Assembly: GCA_019694515.1 (NCBI GenBank)
Contig: JAIBBU010000027.1
Coordinates: forward strand, 1-43,199
Direction: 5' to 3'
Length of the DNA stretch: 43,199 nt
DNA from: Oligoflexia bacterium
GTDB taxonomy: Bacteria; Bdellovibrionota_C; UBA2361; JBGSMV01
The stretch's first letter is position 1. The number at the start of each line of letters is the position of its first letter. Shown one piece after another: positions 26,071 through 35,324 of this stretch. The notes under the pieces were generated by a model, which saw only the letters and a list, made by a program, of their open reading frames with translations, was not told the origin of the DNA and did no database searches. The translations under genes were made by a program, and so were the position numbers.

Positions 26071-27408
26071 GTGCAGGTGCGATTAAAGCGAATTCTTCTT
26101 TTAGTAGCAGTATTGGCAGTAGTATTGGCCTTGGCCTTCCTATTTTATCTGCCGACTATCGTCGCTCAGTCCGCTTCACTGATTCTGACCAAGCTGGGTT
26201 TCACCGAGGTTAGCTTCCAACCGGCCCTTCCCGGCTTTCATGGAGTCAAGCTTGAAAAGCTAAGTTTCAAATACCCGCTCGGAGAAGGTAGCCTCGCCGG
26301 AGCGGTCGATCAGCTAGGCGCCTCCTACGATCTATTTGAGCGCACCGATCACAAGATCTCGGTTTTGACAGTTAGCGGGGGTAAATTCTCGTTTAATGCC
26401 CCCACGGCTTCGTCGAGCTCTAGCCCTTCAAACCCGATCGATGGGAGTACCATAAAAGCACTGCTGAGAGACCTTCCCTTTGATGCGCTCAAAGCTGACG
26501 AGATCAGCTTGGAATCACCCTACGGCGAATTTTCTATAAATTCTCTGAGCTTCGATCGCTCCCCCGGGATCGTTCTCTCCGGAGAATACCACCTTGGCGC
26601 CGTGCTTTTGACTGGGACGATCGAGTTCTCGCCGGTAACGGGTAGAATGCGATCAAAATTGGATCTAAGTACCAACGGCTTAAAAATCGCCGTGCTGGAC
26701 CTGAATGGTGAGCTGCAGGACGGGAGCGAGCTTCTTATTAATGCGGTGCCGGCGAGTACTGGGGAGCTGCTCGGAGTATTAGCTGAGCCTATTCCGGTAA
26801 AGCTTCGTCGTGATCTAAGTGTCAACTGGGGAGGGGAGCGTGCGAGCCTAAGTTCCACCTCGGTTTCGCTAACTCTTCCCCAATTAAAGCTCGCCTCTCT
26901 GGTTCTCAATCCCGAGCAACATGCGTTTTCTTCATCGAACTGGACTATTCCAGTTGAGCTTCGTGCGCTAGATCTTCCAGCGTTGTTGGAGCTCTACCCA
27001 CAACAGGGGCTAACCGCCACCGGCGCGGTCGATGCCGATTTCACGATACGTTACTCCAAAGAGGGAATCTCGGTGCGCGAGGGCAGGCTAAGTTCGGTGG
27101 GTGCGGGAGGAACGATTCAATATGATTCCTCCGCGCTGTCAGCCGCGTCGCAGCCGGGCCTGGCGATCGCCTTCGAAGCGCTGAGAAACTTCATATATAA
27201 CAAATTATCGGGGACAATGGCGCTCGAACCTTCTGGCAAGCTGACCCTGGCCCTCTCCATTTCAGGCCACAATCCCGATTGGCAGAACGGTCGGGCCGTC
27301 GATCTCAACATTAGTCTCGAAGAGAACGTATTCAAGCTGATCGAAACTATTCGGCTCACCACCCGCATCGAGGAGCAGCTGGACGAGGTATTGAAACTCG
27401 GACAGTGA
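26071..27408 (+). CDS. ydbH: YdbH-family intermembrane lipid-transfer protein (half-length)
   Basis: AsmA-like bridge protein; in E. coli YdbH works redundantly with TamB and YhdP to move phospholipids to the outer membrane. It has an N-terminal signal anchor (~8-30) and a beta-rich periplasmic region. The C-terminal YdbH signature GTIQYDSSALSA...LRNFIYNKLSGTMALEPSGKLTLALSISGHNPDW...VDLNISLEENVFKL (written here in parts, residues ~345-425) is clear. It has only 445 aa against about 880 in E. coli, so the repeating groove is roughly half-length. Starts with GTG at 26071 (a second GTG is 6 bases on). Partners YnbE and YdbL lie about 3 kb downstream, separated by uup and repeats. Confidence 0.8.
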   Translation: MQVRLKRILLLVAVLAVVLALAFLFYLPTIVAQSASLILTKLGFTEVSFQPALPGFHGVKLEKLSFKYPLGEGSLAGAVDQLGASYDLFERTDHKISVLTVSGGKFSFNAPTASSSSSPSNPIDGSTIKALLRDLPFDALKADEISLESPYGEFSINSLSFDRSPGIVLSGEYHLGAVLLTGTIEFSPVTGRMRSKLDLSTNGLKIAVLDLNGELQDGSELLINAVPASTGELLGVLAEPIPVKLRRDLSVNWGGERASLSSTSVSLTLPQLKLASLVLNPEQHAFSSSNWTIPVELRALDLPALLELYPQQGLTATGAVDADFTIRYSKEGISVREGRLSSVGAGGTIQYDSSALSAASQPGLAIAFEALRNFIYNKLSGTMALEPSGKLTLALSISGHNPDWQNGRAVDLNISLEENVFKLIETIRLTTRIEEQLDEVLKLGQ

Positions 27409-27507
27409 CCTGCGCCCCCTCGGTCTTGCTAAATTGCGATAGAAGTTCTGATGCTGTAGTCTAGCAGCCATTTTTAAAACGACCCGAAGTCAGTTTGTAT
27501 TCTTGTT

Positions 27508-29340
27508 ATGGCCGCATCGCCCTTATTAAATGCGCATCAGCTGAGTAAGGCGTATGGAGTAAATCCGCTCTTCCAGGGCATCACCCTCACCGTGACGGAG
27601 GGGGAGCGGGCCTGTCTGATCGGCCCCAATGGTTCCGGTAAATCGACGCTGCTCCGCATCATGGCCGGGCTGGACCATGCGGATGAGGGGACCGTTCGTC
27701 CGCGCAGCGGACTGCGGCTCGTATACGTCCCTCAGGAGGATGTTTTCGACGAGTCACTCACCATTGCAAAGACTTTAGAGCTCGCCCTGGTGACCTCGGG
27801 ACATGACGAGCATGAGGTCGAAGGCAAGATCTCCATTATGTGCGGGCGCTTCGGATTTTCCGATAAGAGCGCGCTAGTCAGCACCCTTTCCGGAGGCTGG
27901 CGAAAGCGGCTGGCATTAGCGCGTGGCATGATTCTCGACCCCGAACTATTGCTCCTGGACGAGCCTACTAATCATCTCGATATCGAAGGGGTGCTATGGT
28001 TAGAAAGCTTTCTCGCACGCCTTCCTGCAGCGCTGCTCTTTGTAAGCCATGATCGTTACTTTATTGAACGGCTGGCACTCCGCGTGATTGAAATCAATCG
28101 GCAATATCCACGAGGCTTCTTCTCCTCAAATGGAGGCTACGCCGATTTCCTTGAAGCCCGGAGTGCCTTCCTAGCGGGGCTGCACCAGAGCAAGGAATCG
28201 CTGGAGAATCGCGTTAGACGGGAAGTCGCCTGGCTGCGACGGGGCGCCAAAGCCCGCACCACTAAAGCTAAGTCGCGGATTGATCAGGCCGGAGAACTAA
28301 TGGAGGAGTTGAAAGGGTTTAAACTAGAGGAAAAGCGCGCCGAGCTCGACTTTTCCGCCTCGAAGCGCAAGACCCAGGAGCTAATCAAGTTAGAGGGAGT
28401 TTCGAAGGGTTTCGAATCGAGGATCCTCTTTAGCGATATTAGCCTGACCGTTTCGCCCGGAATGCGGCTCGGTATTGTTGGACCGAACGGCAGCGGCAAG
28501 AGTACTTTCATTAAAACCCTACTGGGAGAGATCAAACCTGATCGAGGCCGAGTCGTCAGAGCTAACAAGCTTCGTACGGCGTTCTTTGACCAGGGACGTA
28601 AGCAGCTCGATGAATCTCTGACGCTTCAAACTGCGCTATGCCCGCATGGGGACGGAGTTGTCTTTAGAGGGAAGCAGATGCACGTGGCAGGCTGGGCTGG
28701 CCGGTTTCTCTTCTCCCGCGATCAACTTTCACTGCCGGTTAAGAGTCTCTCCGGGGGCGAACAGGCCCGGCTGCTGCTGGCTAAGCTGATGCTGGAGGAG
28801 ACGGATATCCTGCTCTTTGACGAACCTACCAACGATCTGGATATCAAGACCCTTGAGGTCTTAGAGGAGAGCTTTTCGGAGTACCCAGGAGCGATCGTTT
28901 TGATTACTCACGACCGCTATCTCTTAGACCGAACCGCCACGACCGTGCTGGGACTAGGGGACGGCAAAGGGCACTTCTATGGGGATTACCTGCAGTGGGA
29001 GTTACAGCGCAAAACGAATCGAGATGAACCTGCGGAGAAAGAGACGCGCCCGGCGGCGGATGGGGAGCGTGCTCGTCCCGAGCTCACCAAGCTTAGCTAT
29101 AATGAACAACGCGAATTAAACAACATCGAGCGTGATATTATAAAAGCTGAAGACTTACTGCGGACGCTCGAAGCTGCGGTTGCGTCTCCCGAGCTATTGG
29201 CTAAGCCGCTCGAATTAAGAGAGAGCTACCAGAAGCTGTCGGTTCAACAGCAGGCCGTAGAAACGCTTTACAACCGTTGGCAAGAACTCGAACAACGCAA
29301 ACGCGACTTTCAACTGCGGAAGATTAAGACCGAAACATAG
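27508..29340 (+). CDS. uup: ABC-F family ATPase Uup
   Basis: Soluble twin-ATPase of the ABC-F class; Uup is linked to ribosome function and to suppression of transposon precise excision. Two ABC domains are complete: Walker A GPNGSGKST at ~39-47 and ~325-333, signatures LSGGWRKRLALARGM (~129-143) and LSGGEQARLLLAKLM, and Walker B/D-loops LLLLDEPTNHLD (~148-159) and ILLFDEPTNDLD (~434-445). The linker between them is Arg/Lys-rich (REVAWLRRGAKARTTKAKSR). A C-terminal coiled coil (~525-605) marks it as Uup rather than EttA. The length of 610 aa is near E. coli's 635. No ribosome site is evident at the ATG. Confidence 0.93.
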   Translation: MAASPLLNAHQLSKAYGVNPLFQGITLTVTEGERACLIGPNGSGKSTLLRIMAGLDHADEGTVRPRSGLRLVYVPQEDVFDESLTIAKTLELALVTSGHDEHEVEGKISIMCGRFGFSDKSALVSTLSGGWRKRLALARGMILDPELLLLDEPTNHLDIEGVLWLESFLARLPAALLFVSHDRYFIERLALRVIEINRQYPRGFFSSNGGYADFLEARSAFLAGLHQSKESLENRVRREVAWLRRGAKARTTKAKSRIDQAGELMEELKGFKLEEKRAELDFSASKRKTQELIKLEGVSKGFESRILFSDISLTVSPGMRLGIVGPNGSGKSTFIKTLLGEIKPDRGRVVRANKLRTAFFDQGRKQLDESLTLQTALCPHGDGVVFRGKQMHVAGWAGRFLFSRDQLSLPVKSLSGGEQARLLLAKLMLEETDILLFDEPTNDLDIKTLEVLEESFSEYPGAIVLITHDRYLLDRTATTVLGLGDGKGHFYGDYLQWELQRKTNRDEPAEKETRPAADGERARPELTKLSYNEQRELNNIERDIIKAEDLLRTLEAAVASPELLAKPLELRESYQKLSVQQQAVETLYNRWQELEQRKRDFQLRKIKTET

Positions 29341-30567
29341 CCGGCTGCAGCCACCTAGCTGGTTTCTTATCCGCGACTACCCGAGTCCCCCGGTCCGGGG
29401 GCCGGTTTCTTGCTGTCAATGCGAGTGAAGCAAACCCTAACGCTGAGGCACTATTTGCGTTAGCCAACTTAAATTGGGAAAGGATTTCCTTACCCTCTAT
29501 CTCGGATTATGTGCACTGCCCGACAAAATATTAGGGGTTACTTTCCTCTTGCGCCCGTCTATGACGGGGCTACGGAAGACAAGCTGCTCGTCTCGCAATT
29601 GTGGATGTTACATATTTCGAGGACAATAATTCTGTCATTGCGAACCCGAGCTTGTCGAGGGTGAAGCAACCCCTAACATTACGTCGAGGTAGGCTTTGTC
29701 TCTAGCTAATCGTAAGAGTTTCTTACGAGCAGTAAGGCTATGGCTACTGGTTAGAAAATGCGCAGAAAATTCTCCTAACTTTTTCAGCCCAGAGACCATT
29801 ACGACTTAAAGTTAGGGTTTGCTTCGCTCCGCTCGCAATGACAGGGGCTCGCAATGACAGGGGGCGCGATCAGACAGAGCGGAGGAGGCTCTCGCTCCGC
29901 GCACAGTGACAGATCAAAGCGCCCTTGCAGGGCCTTCATCAACAGCGCAGTAATTCTGTTCTCGAGTTACGTCACCGGTGCTGCAATGACAATACCGCGA
30001 GGCAGACGTTCTCGCTCCGCTGGCAATAACAATAGAGCGCGGCATGCTCTTTCGCCGCTCGCAATTGTGGATGTTACATATTTCGAGGACAATAATTCTG
30101 TCATTGCGAACCCGAGCTTGTCGAGGGTGAAGCAACCCCTAACATTACGTCGAGGTAGGCTTTGTCTCTAGCTAATCGTAAAAGTTTCTTACGAGCAGTA
30201 AGGCTATGGCTACTGGTTAGAAAATGCGCAGAAAATTCTCCTAACTTTTTCAGCCCAGAGACCATTACGACTTAAAGTTAGGGTTTGCTTCGCTCCGCTC
30301 GCAATGACAGGGGCTCGCAATGACAGGGGGCGCGATCAGACAGAGCGGAGGAGGCTTTCGCTCCGCTCGCGATGACAGATCAAAGCGCCCCCGCAGGAAC
30401 TTCATCAACCGCGAGGCAATTCTGTCCTCGAATTGCGCAACGCGTACGGAAGATACCACTGGACGGCCGCTCTTCGCCGAGACCGTAGCGAACCGTGTAT
30501 ATACTGCAGAGTAGCCTAGAATTCAGCGATCCTGGCGCACTTGTGTCGAATCGGTTAGATCTAGCTG
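29341..30567. repeat. Repeat-filled intergenic region, no supported gene
   Basis: About 1.2 kb without a credible gene. A ~300-bp block at 29592-29891 recurs at 30058-30357 with a constant 466-bp offset and only one difference noticed by eye (TAAGAG versus TAAAAG). Similarity then continues more loosely for about 100 bp. Inside are many short REP-like words, such as TCATTGCGAACCCGAGC and GCTTCGCTCCGCTCGCAA with TGACAG, some relatives of which also occur at 259-484. These mark a dispersed intergenic repeat family that duplicated locally. Open frames in it simply translate the repeats. Confidence 0.85.
29387..29410 (+). terminator. Possible terminator after uup
   Basis: CCCCC (29387-29391), loop GGTCC, GGGGG (29397-29401), then CCGGTTTCTT. 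Short stem with a broken T run about 46 nt after the uup stop; weak but in the right place. Confidence 0.35.
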
Positions 30568-30762
30568 ATGCGGAAAATTCTAATCCTACCGTTCTTTCTA
30601 TTCCCGTTGGTTAGCAGCACAGGCTGTACCCCCCGGGTTGAACTGGCTGCGCCTGAAAAACCCATTACGATCAATATGAATTTAAAAATTGATCATGAAG
30701 TACGGGTGAAGGTCGAAAGGGACCTTGATCAGGTAATAAGTAAAGATAGTAAACTTTTCTAA
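30568..30762 (+). CDS. ynbE: YnbE-like outer-membrane lipoprotein
   Basis: Small lipoprotein partner of YdbH; in E. coli YnbE extends the YdbH bridge at the outer membrane. The 64-aa chain has a hydrophobic signal ending in a lipobox-like SSTGC (Cys at ~20). It continues with TPRVELAAPEKPITINMNLK, which is close to the E. coli protein (TPRIEVAAP...PITINMN), then DHEVRVKVERDLDQVI. A position just before ydbL supports the call. It is short and easily missed. Confidence 0.88.
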   Translation: MRKILILPFFLFPLVSSTGCTPRVELAAPEKPITINMNLKIDHEVRVKVERDLDQVISKDSKLF

Positions 30763-30771
30763 GACAAACCT

Positions 30772-31107
30772 ATGCGGATTTTCTTTCGTTCGATCTTGCT
30801 GACATTGACCCTAGTCCTCTTAGCCTCATCCTCGGCTTTTGCGATTTCGCTAGACGACGCCAAGAAGCAGGGGTTGGTAGGGGAGCTACGCAGCGGGTAT
30901 CTCGGTGCCGTGAGCGCAGCCAGCCCCGAAGTGAGCACTCTGCTCTCCAGCATCAATGCGCAGCGGAAGGCGCGTTATGAGGAGATCGCAAAGAAGAACG
31001 GCACCAGTCTATCCGCTGTCGAGACCTTAGCTGCCAAGAAAGCGATTGAAGAAACCGCGCCCGGCAACTATGTGCAGAGCGCGGCTGGAAGCTGGTCTAA
31101 AAAATAA
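30772..31107 (+). CDS. ydbL: YdbL family (DUF1318) periplasmic protein
   Basis: Companion of YdbH-YnbE; in E. coli it is periplasmic and influences YnbE assembly. Signal peptide ~1-24 (ending SSSAFA before ISLDDAKKQG). The mature 87 aa carry the family signature: LDDAKKQGLVGELRSGYLGA near the start, INAQRKARYEEIAKKNG in the middle, and APGNYVQSAAGSWSKK at the end. The full length of 111 aa matches the family (108 in E. coli). It begins 9 bp after ynbE, forming a two-gene unit, and its stop abuts a terminator hairpin. Confidence 0.92.
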   Translation: MRIFFRSILLTLTLVLLASSSAFAISLDDAKKQGLVGELRSGYLGAVSAASPEVSTLLSSINAQRKARYEEIAKKNGTSLSAVETLAAKKAIEETAPGNYVQSAAGSWSKK

Positions 31108-31108
31108 T

Positions 31109-31142
31109 GGTCGCTAGGCAGCTAATTCGCTGCCGTGCGACC
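31109..31142 (-). terminator. Terminator shared by convergent ydbL and cohesin-protein genes
   Basis: Nested stems GGTCGC/GCGACC (31109-31114 with 31137-31142) and GGCAGC/GCTGCC (31117-31122 with 31129-31134) around a 6-nt loop, separated by a 2x2 internal loop. Read on the minus strand it starts 6 nt after the cohesin-protein stop and is followed by ATTATTTTTT, a good T tract. On the plus strand it follows ydbL but lacks a T tract. Confidence 0.75.
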
Positions 31143-31147
31143 CAGCT

Positions 31148-33292
31148 CTAGCGGCATCGCGGGAAGCTGATTCGTCCCCCGCCGGCTGCGTTTCCGACGG
31201 TCTGTCCAATTTGCTTGGAACTTGAGCTCAGCGAAACCTCGCCGTTAGGCTTGAGAAGCTGCATCGTCGCGTCGCGGTATGAGACTGCAAATCCATCACC
31301 CGCATAGGCCGGATCGTGGGTAAAGCGTCCGCCCACCACTCCAAAGATCGGTTTAGCGGTCTTGATCACTTTTGAGCCGCCCGCCTGCAGGAAGCATGAG
31401 ATCTGTCCAATGCTGCTCTTATTCACATAGGCGCACATATCGAGCGAACCGTCGCTATCAGAATCCAGCACTGCCAAACCTAGAGCCGGTTCAGGCAGGG
31501 CTTTGGACCGGATAACTTTGCTAGTCGCTAGGGAAATGGCTGACAGTCCGCCGTAACGGCCGAACTTCACCCGCGCCCCGGTTTTTGGATCGATATGATA
31601 GTTGTGCAGCAGCACCAATTCGTCGATACCGTCGCCATCCAGATCTTGGCAATCGAAACTTTGAATCGTGCCATAGGATCTCAGCTGTACGACCAGCGAT
31701 TTGCTGGAGACGGCGCTTAGCGCTGTGAAGGTGCGTCTGTTAATCACGGCACGGTCAGCGATGCCATCAGCATCGATGTGGCACGCGACTGGGATATCGC
31801 CGTACTGTCCGAAGATCGCTTGACCAGCCGCGCCGCTCCAGCGCAGCTGCCCATTCGGCGCCCGCGAGACGAGCTGCATCGAGAGGCTGCCAGGTGCATT
31901 CTGTGAGAACTCACCAAATACCGGGATTGTAGCTGAATCAAGCGTCGCCATAGGCCCTGCACTCAAAGCCGGAACACCCGAGACATTCACCGGGTCAAGC
32001 ATCGAGAGGTCGCCGTTTGCAATCGCCGGAATCAGGGTGCTGTAGCGCGATGACCGACAGCGTGCCCGCCGCTTCGAGACCGAAGGCGCGATTGTAGCCG
32101 TTGCGGTCGCCGTGGGGGTGGAGGTCGGTGTCAAGGTCGGAGTCGGAGTCCGAGTGGCCGTGACCGTTGCAGACGGAGTAGCCGTACTCGTGGGGGTGGC
32201 GCTGCGGGTCGGAGTAGCAGTAGCCGTCCTAGTGGGGCTCGCCGTCGGAGTTATTGTCGGAGTCGCGGTCTTGGTCCCGGTTGCCGTGGCGGTGGCAGTG
32301 GCAGTCGCAGTCCGCGTCGGAGTCGCCGTACTTGTAGCGGTAGCCGATTTAGTAGCGGTTGGAGTGCCAGTCGGTGTCGCCGTTTTGGTTGCGGTCGCAC
32401 TGGCAGTAGCTGTCGCCGTCGCAGTCTTGGTTGGCGTTGCGCTCGGTGTAGCGGTGCGGGTTGCTGTACGTGATGGAGTAGCCGTAGCTGTTGCTGACGG
32501 AGTCGCCGTCTTGGTCGGAGTGCTGGTAGCGGTCGCGGTGCGTGTCGCCGTTTTGGTTGCGGTCGCTGTTGCAGTTGGAGTCTTTGTAGGGGTCGCAGTC
32601 GCCGTGGCCGTTGCAGTCTTAGTGGCGGTTGGTGTGCTGGTCTTTGTCGCAGTCGGCGTCGCGGTAAAGGTGATAATCGGCGGTACCGTCATTGTCGGAG
32701 TAGGGGTCACCGCGGAAACAACAGCAACCGCCCCTCCAGCCACTCCCGAGAGCTGATCTACAGTTGGGGCGCCTGAGTAAATCACATTACAGTCAGACGT
32801 ACGTCCGGCGACGAAATCAAATGAAAGTGCGGCGGTGCCAACGGCTAAGGCGCGAAACGTTACCGTGGCTACTACGGCGGAAGTCCCGGAGAATGATACC
32901 CCAGCTGAACCTAGCCGTGAGAAAAGTATTCGTCCGGCTGCCGAGTCGACCGAATTAAAGGCGGTCTCATTTAGGAAGGCGCTGCCTGATGCGATTTCGA
33001 TCGCTGCAGTTGAGGAATCCGCATCCACGACCGCAAGTTTGGTCTTGTCGTAATTAAGCGCGAAGATATCTACGCCATCGATTACCTGACCACTCGGATT
33101 ATTCAGGACAATATCAACCGAGAAGACGTCGTTCACAGCGTGATTGACGCTAGCCGGGGACACAGAGAGTGTCGCTGCCAAAGCCAGATTAGGTGCTAAT
33201 AAAGCGACCGCAGCCAGGATGCTGCACCGCAGGGTTGTCAAAAAAGTTGTGTGTTTCATAAGGGTAGTTTTAATCGTCATATGCATGCTCAT
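31148..33292 (-). CDS. Secreted cohesin-domain protein with Thr-rich linker and FG-GAP-like repeats
   Basis: Predicted exported scaffold or binding protein, 714 aa. A signal peptide ends near LALA before ATLSV (~residue 39). A cohesin-like beta-sandwich follows (~40-185: [20 protein letters not shown], then [10 protein letters not shown], and [12 protein letters not shown]). A ~200-residue linker of Thr/Ala/Pro/Lys repeats (~195-405) resembles extended cell-surface linkers. The C-terminal region has calcium-type DxDxDG repeats ([24 protein letters not shown]) like FG-GAP blades. The start at 33292 overlaps the dockerin gene's stop as ATGA; an ATG 11 codons later (MKHTTFL) is an alternative. 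The neighbouring gene encodes a dockerin, suggesting the two proteins bind. Domain calls are by pattern, not by search. Confidence 0.75.
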   Translation of the reverse strand: MSMHMTIKTTLMKHTTFLTTLRCSILAAVALLAPNLALAATLSVSPASVNHAVNDVFSVDIVLNNPSGQVIDGVDIFALNYDKTKLAVVDADSSTAAIEIASGSAFLNETAFNSVDSAAGRILFSRLGSAGVSFSGTSAVVATVTFRALAVGTAALSFDFVAGRTSDCNVIYSGAPTVDQLSGVAGGAVAVVSAVTPTPTMTVPPIITFTATPTATKTSTPTATKTATATATATPTKTPTATATATKTATRTATATSTPTKTATPSATATATPSRTATRTATPSATPTKTATATATASATATKTATPTGTPTATKSATATSTATPTRTATATATATATGTKTATPTITPTASPTRTATATPTRSATPTSTATPSATVTATRTPTPTLTPTSTPTATATATIAPSVSKRRARCRSSRYSTLIPAIANGDLSMLDPVNVSGVPALSAGPMATLDSATIPVFGEFSQNAPGSLSMQLVSRAPNGQLRWSGAAGQAIFGQYGDIPVACHIDADGIADRAVINRRTFTALSAVSSKSLVVQLRSYGTIQSFDCQDLDGDGIDELVLLHNYHIDPKTGARVKFGRYGGLSAISLATSKVIRSKALPEPALGLAVLDSDSDGSLDMCAYVNKSSIGQISCFLQAGGSKVIKTAKPIFGVVGGRFTHDPAYAGDGFAVSYRDATMQLLKPNGEVSLSSSSKQIGQTVGNAAGGGRISFPRCR
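32106..32700 (-). repeat. Degenerate minisatellite encoding the Thr/Ala linker
   Basis: About 600 bp of short repeats with words such as GCGGTCGC, GTCGCCGT and GGAGTAGC in ever-changing order, encoding [15 protein letters not shown] repeats on the minus strand. The complementary frame reads VAVAVGV and is an artefact. Such arrays readily gain and lose units, so length variation between strains is likely. Confidence 0.85.
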
Positions 33293-34086
33293 TGATCGCT
33301 GCTTAAAAACCAGTTCTTCTTTAGGTAGTTGTAGTCAAAAGCATTGACTATTCCGTCTCGGTTGATATCAGCCGTGGCGTTGGTACCGGCCCAGTTGGTT
33401 TTCAGTACACTGTAATCAAAACTATTCACGGTCCCGGGAGAGTCGAGGTCGAGGTTGCCAGCGGGCAGCATCGGCAGCGCGCTGGTGTCGCTGCGGCTTC
33501 GATTGTTTTGTCGTCTGCTCAGGTAGCTGGACGAGCTAAGCAGCAGATCGAAGTTGGCGCTGAGTGCGCTGGCTCCGGTCGGAACAGTGATTAGCCCGGC
33601 GCTATTTGCCGCCGCAGAAACATCCACCACTGCGGTTGTGCCGCCGACGCTGAAAGCCTTGAATCTAAAAGTACGTCCGACTAACTGCGCCGCGCTCGAG
33701 ATCCCCTCTAGCGACGTGAGGAAAACGCTCCCCGCAGTTTCGTTCGAGGCCGCACTTTCGAGCGCCGCGTTGCTGTTGTAAGAGGTCGCTTTAAAAACAT
33801 AGCTGCCGGGGGCGACGTTGGCGATGGAGAGCGAATTGGTCGCCGCTCCGGCTACGGTGTAGAACGTGCCGTCATACGAGCCGCTCGCAGGCCGCACATA
33901 AATCCTATAGTGGGTGATACCAGCGACGTTGCTCGGCGGCGTCCATTGCAGCACTAGCGTGGCTGTCTGGGCCTGCGCGCTAAATGGTACGCATACCATC
34001 AGGCACAAGGTAAAGATTACGAAAAAAAGTTTCTCGCTGATTGTTCGTGTCTCTGCACGAAAGGACTTCGGGGTATAGCTGCTCAT
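33289..34086 (-). CDS. Secreted fibronectin-III-like protein with C-terminal dockerin
   Basis: 265 aa from the ATG at 34086 (a GTG six codons upstream is possible). The signal peptide ends near FSAQA (~39). A fibronectin type III-like domain follows (~40-125: [32 protein letters not shown]). The C-terminus is a type I dockerin pair of calcium-loop repeats: [20 protein letters not shown] (from 213, position 5 Pro instead of Asp) and [20 protein letters not shown] (from 240, canonical). Dockerins bind cohesins; the next gene, overlapping by 4 bp, encodes a cohesin, so the two should form a complex at the cell surface. No catalytic domain is present. Confidence 0.82.
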   Translation of the reverse strand: MSSYTPKSFRAETRTISEKLFFVIFTLCLMVCVPFSAQAQTATLVLQWTPPSNVAGITHYRIYVRPASGSYDGTFYTVAGAATNSLSIANVAPGSYVFKATSYNSNAALESAASNETAGSVFLTSLEGISSAAQLVGRTFRFKAFSVGGTTAVVDVSAAANSAGLITVPTGASALSANFDLLLSSSSYLSRRQNNRSRSDTSALPMLPAGNLDLDSPGTVNSFDYSVLKTNWAGTNATADINRDGIVNAFDYNYLKKNWFLSSDQ

Positions 34087-34310
34087 CGTGTCTACCAAAA
34101 CCACGGTAAAACCAAGAACTCACTAACCCCAGAGTTCCAGCAGCGCCGAGATTGATGTCAGCGGCAACCGAACTCTCTAAGGACGGTTATGGGAGGGAGC
34201 GGACAGCTGTTGCATATCCAGCAAAGAAAAAGCGGCAGAAGGCCGTAATTAGCTGATATTACGAGCTTTTAGGAGATGAAATATTTCGGAGGGCGACCTC
34301 TTGCCAGTCG

Positions 34311-35234
34311 TTAGCGCCGACTGTCGGGCTGGTTCGTGCCGAAGACGCTGCCCTCTTCAAAGACGAGATTGCCCGAAGCAACAATTTGAAGTTCAATCTG
34401 TCGCTCCGCGGGGGATTTGGCCTCGTGAACTAGTCGCCACGCAGCTTCGAATTTCTTGGACAGATCAACTTCATCCGAGGCAAAGAATTCCTGCGTGCGC
34501 TTGATGGCTGATGCCTCGGCCTCTGTATTTGCGTGAAGCGAAGGCTGTACCTTAGTAGCGTAATCGGAGAGGGCATATACCCCTTTTGCCAAGGGACTTA
34601 GTAGCGCGCCGTGCCCGGCATGCTGGACATCCACCAATCCACGATCCAGAAAGGCTCGCAGGTTGGTATCCAGAAGCTTCCGAACTTGGAGATATTGGTC
34701 TTCCGACATGACTGGTTGGGCAGCTTCCAATCTTTGAGAAATGAATCCCCTTAGGGCTGAAACCTTTTCAGGATGCCGGATCGCATACTCTATACGGATC
34801 GCCTGAAAACCTAGTTCGGGGCCGAAATCCATTTCAGCCAGATGCTCCCGATAGGCTTCATTGTAGAGTCCCATGGCGCAGCCCCGGTGAAGCAATTCCG
34901 ACCGACCCTCTTTGTCGCGAATCTGATGCAGGATGAGGTTTTGATATTCTCGGGTGCGGACTGCATCCGTGCCGCCGCCAGTAAGCGCTAAGTCCACCAC
35001 GCTATCCTGGCCCCCAGGCCCGAAGCCATCGCTACGTTCCGCCTTCGTTTCTAGCCGGAGCCCCTCCGCCTCAAGCAGCGACCCGATCGTGGTATGTGTC
35101 TCGCTGCCGGTACTCGGCGAAGTGCTTCCGGACCGAGTCCTCTGACATCCGATTACACCCAAGAGTGGAGTTCCGAAGGTTAGGGCAGCAGCTCCCACTG
35201 CGAAGGCTTTAGCAAGCCGCTTGTCAAACTCCAT
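34311..35234 (-). CDS. Predicted lipoprotein of unknown function, 307 aa
   Basis: The family is not recognised. AGGAG lies 8 nt before the ATG at 35234, preferred over a TTG two codons upstream. The N-terminus (MEFDKRLAKAFAVGAAALTF) leads to a lipobox GVIGC (Cys ~30), so it should be anchored in the envelope. The rest is soluble and mostly helical and charged (LLEAEGLRLETKAERSDG, FASDEVDLSKKFEAAWRLVHE). It begins about 90 bp after the stop of the giant Rhs gene on the same strand. That is the place where immunity proteins to Rhs toxin tips usually lie, and a lipoprotein would suit an envelope-acting toxin. This role is only a hypothesis. Confidence 0.7.
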   Translation of the reverse strand: MEFDKRLAKAFAVGAAALTFGTPLLGVIGCQRTRSGSTSPSTGSETHTTIGSLLEAEGLRLETKAERSDGFGPGGQDSVVDLALTGGGTDAVRTREYQNLILHQIRDKEGRSELLHRGCAMGLYNEAYREHLAEMDFGPELGFQAIRIEYAIRHPEKVSALRGFISQRLEAAQPVMSEDQYLQVRKLLDTNLRAFLDRGLVDVQHAGHGALLSPLAKGVYALSDYATKVQPSLHANTEAEASAIKRTQEFFASDEVDLSKKFEAAWRLVHEAKSPAERQIELQIVASGNLVFEEGSVFGTNQPDSRR

Positions 35235-35324
35235 AGCCAAAACTCCTACAGTTTGGCCACAGCTGCGATCTGATGGCGTTGTATAAGCAATTGTACACCG
35301 ATTTAATTCCTTAAGATAAACTAG

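Noticed and set aside
29854..30171. Open frame inside the uup-ynbE repeat region
   Set aside because: It translates dispersed repeat DNA; part of it repeats 466 bp away and shows no protein-like features.
32112..32756. Plus-strand open frame of Val/Ala/Gly repeats
   Set aside because: It is the complement of the Thr-rich minisatellite in the cohesin gene, with no signal or domain.
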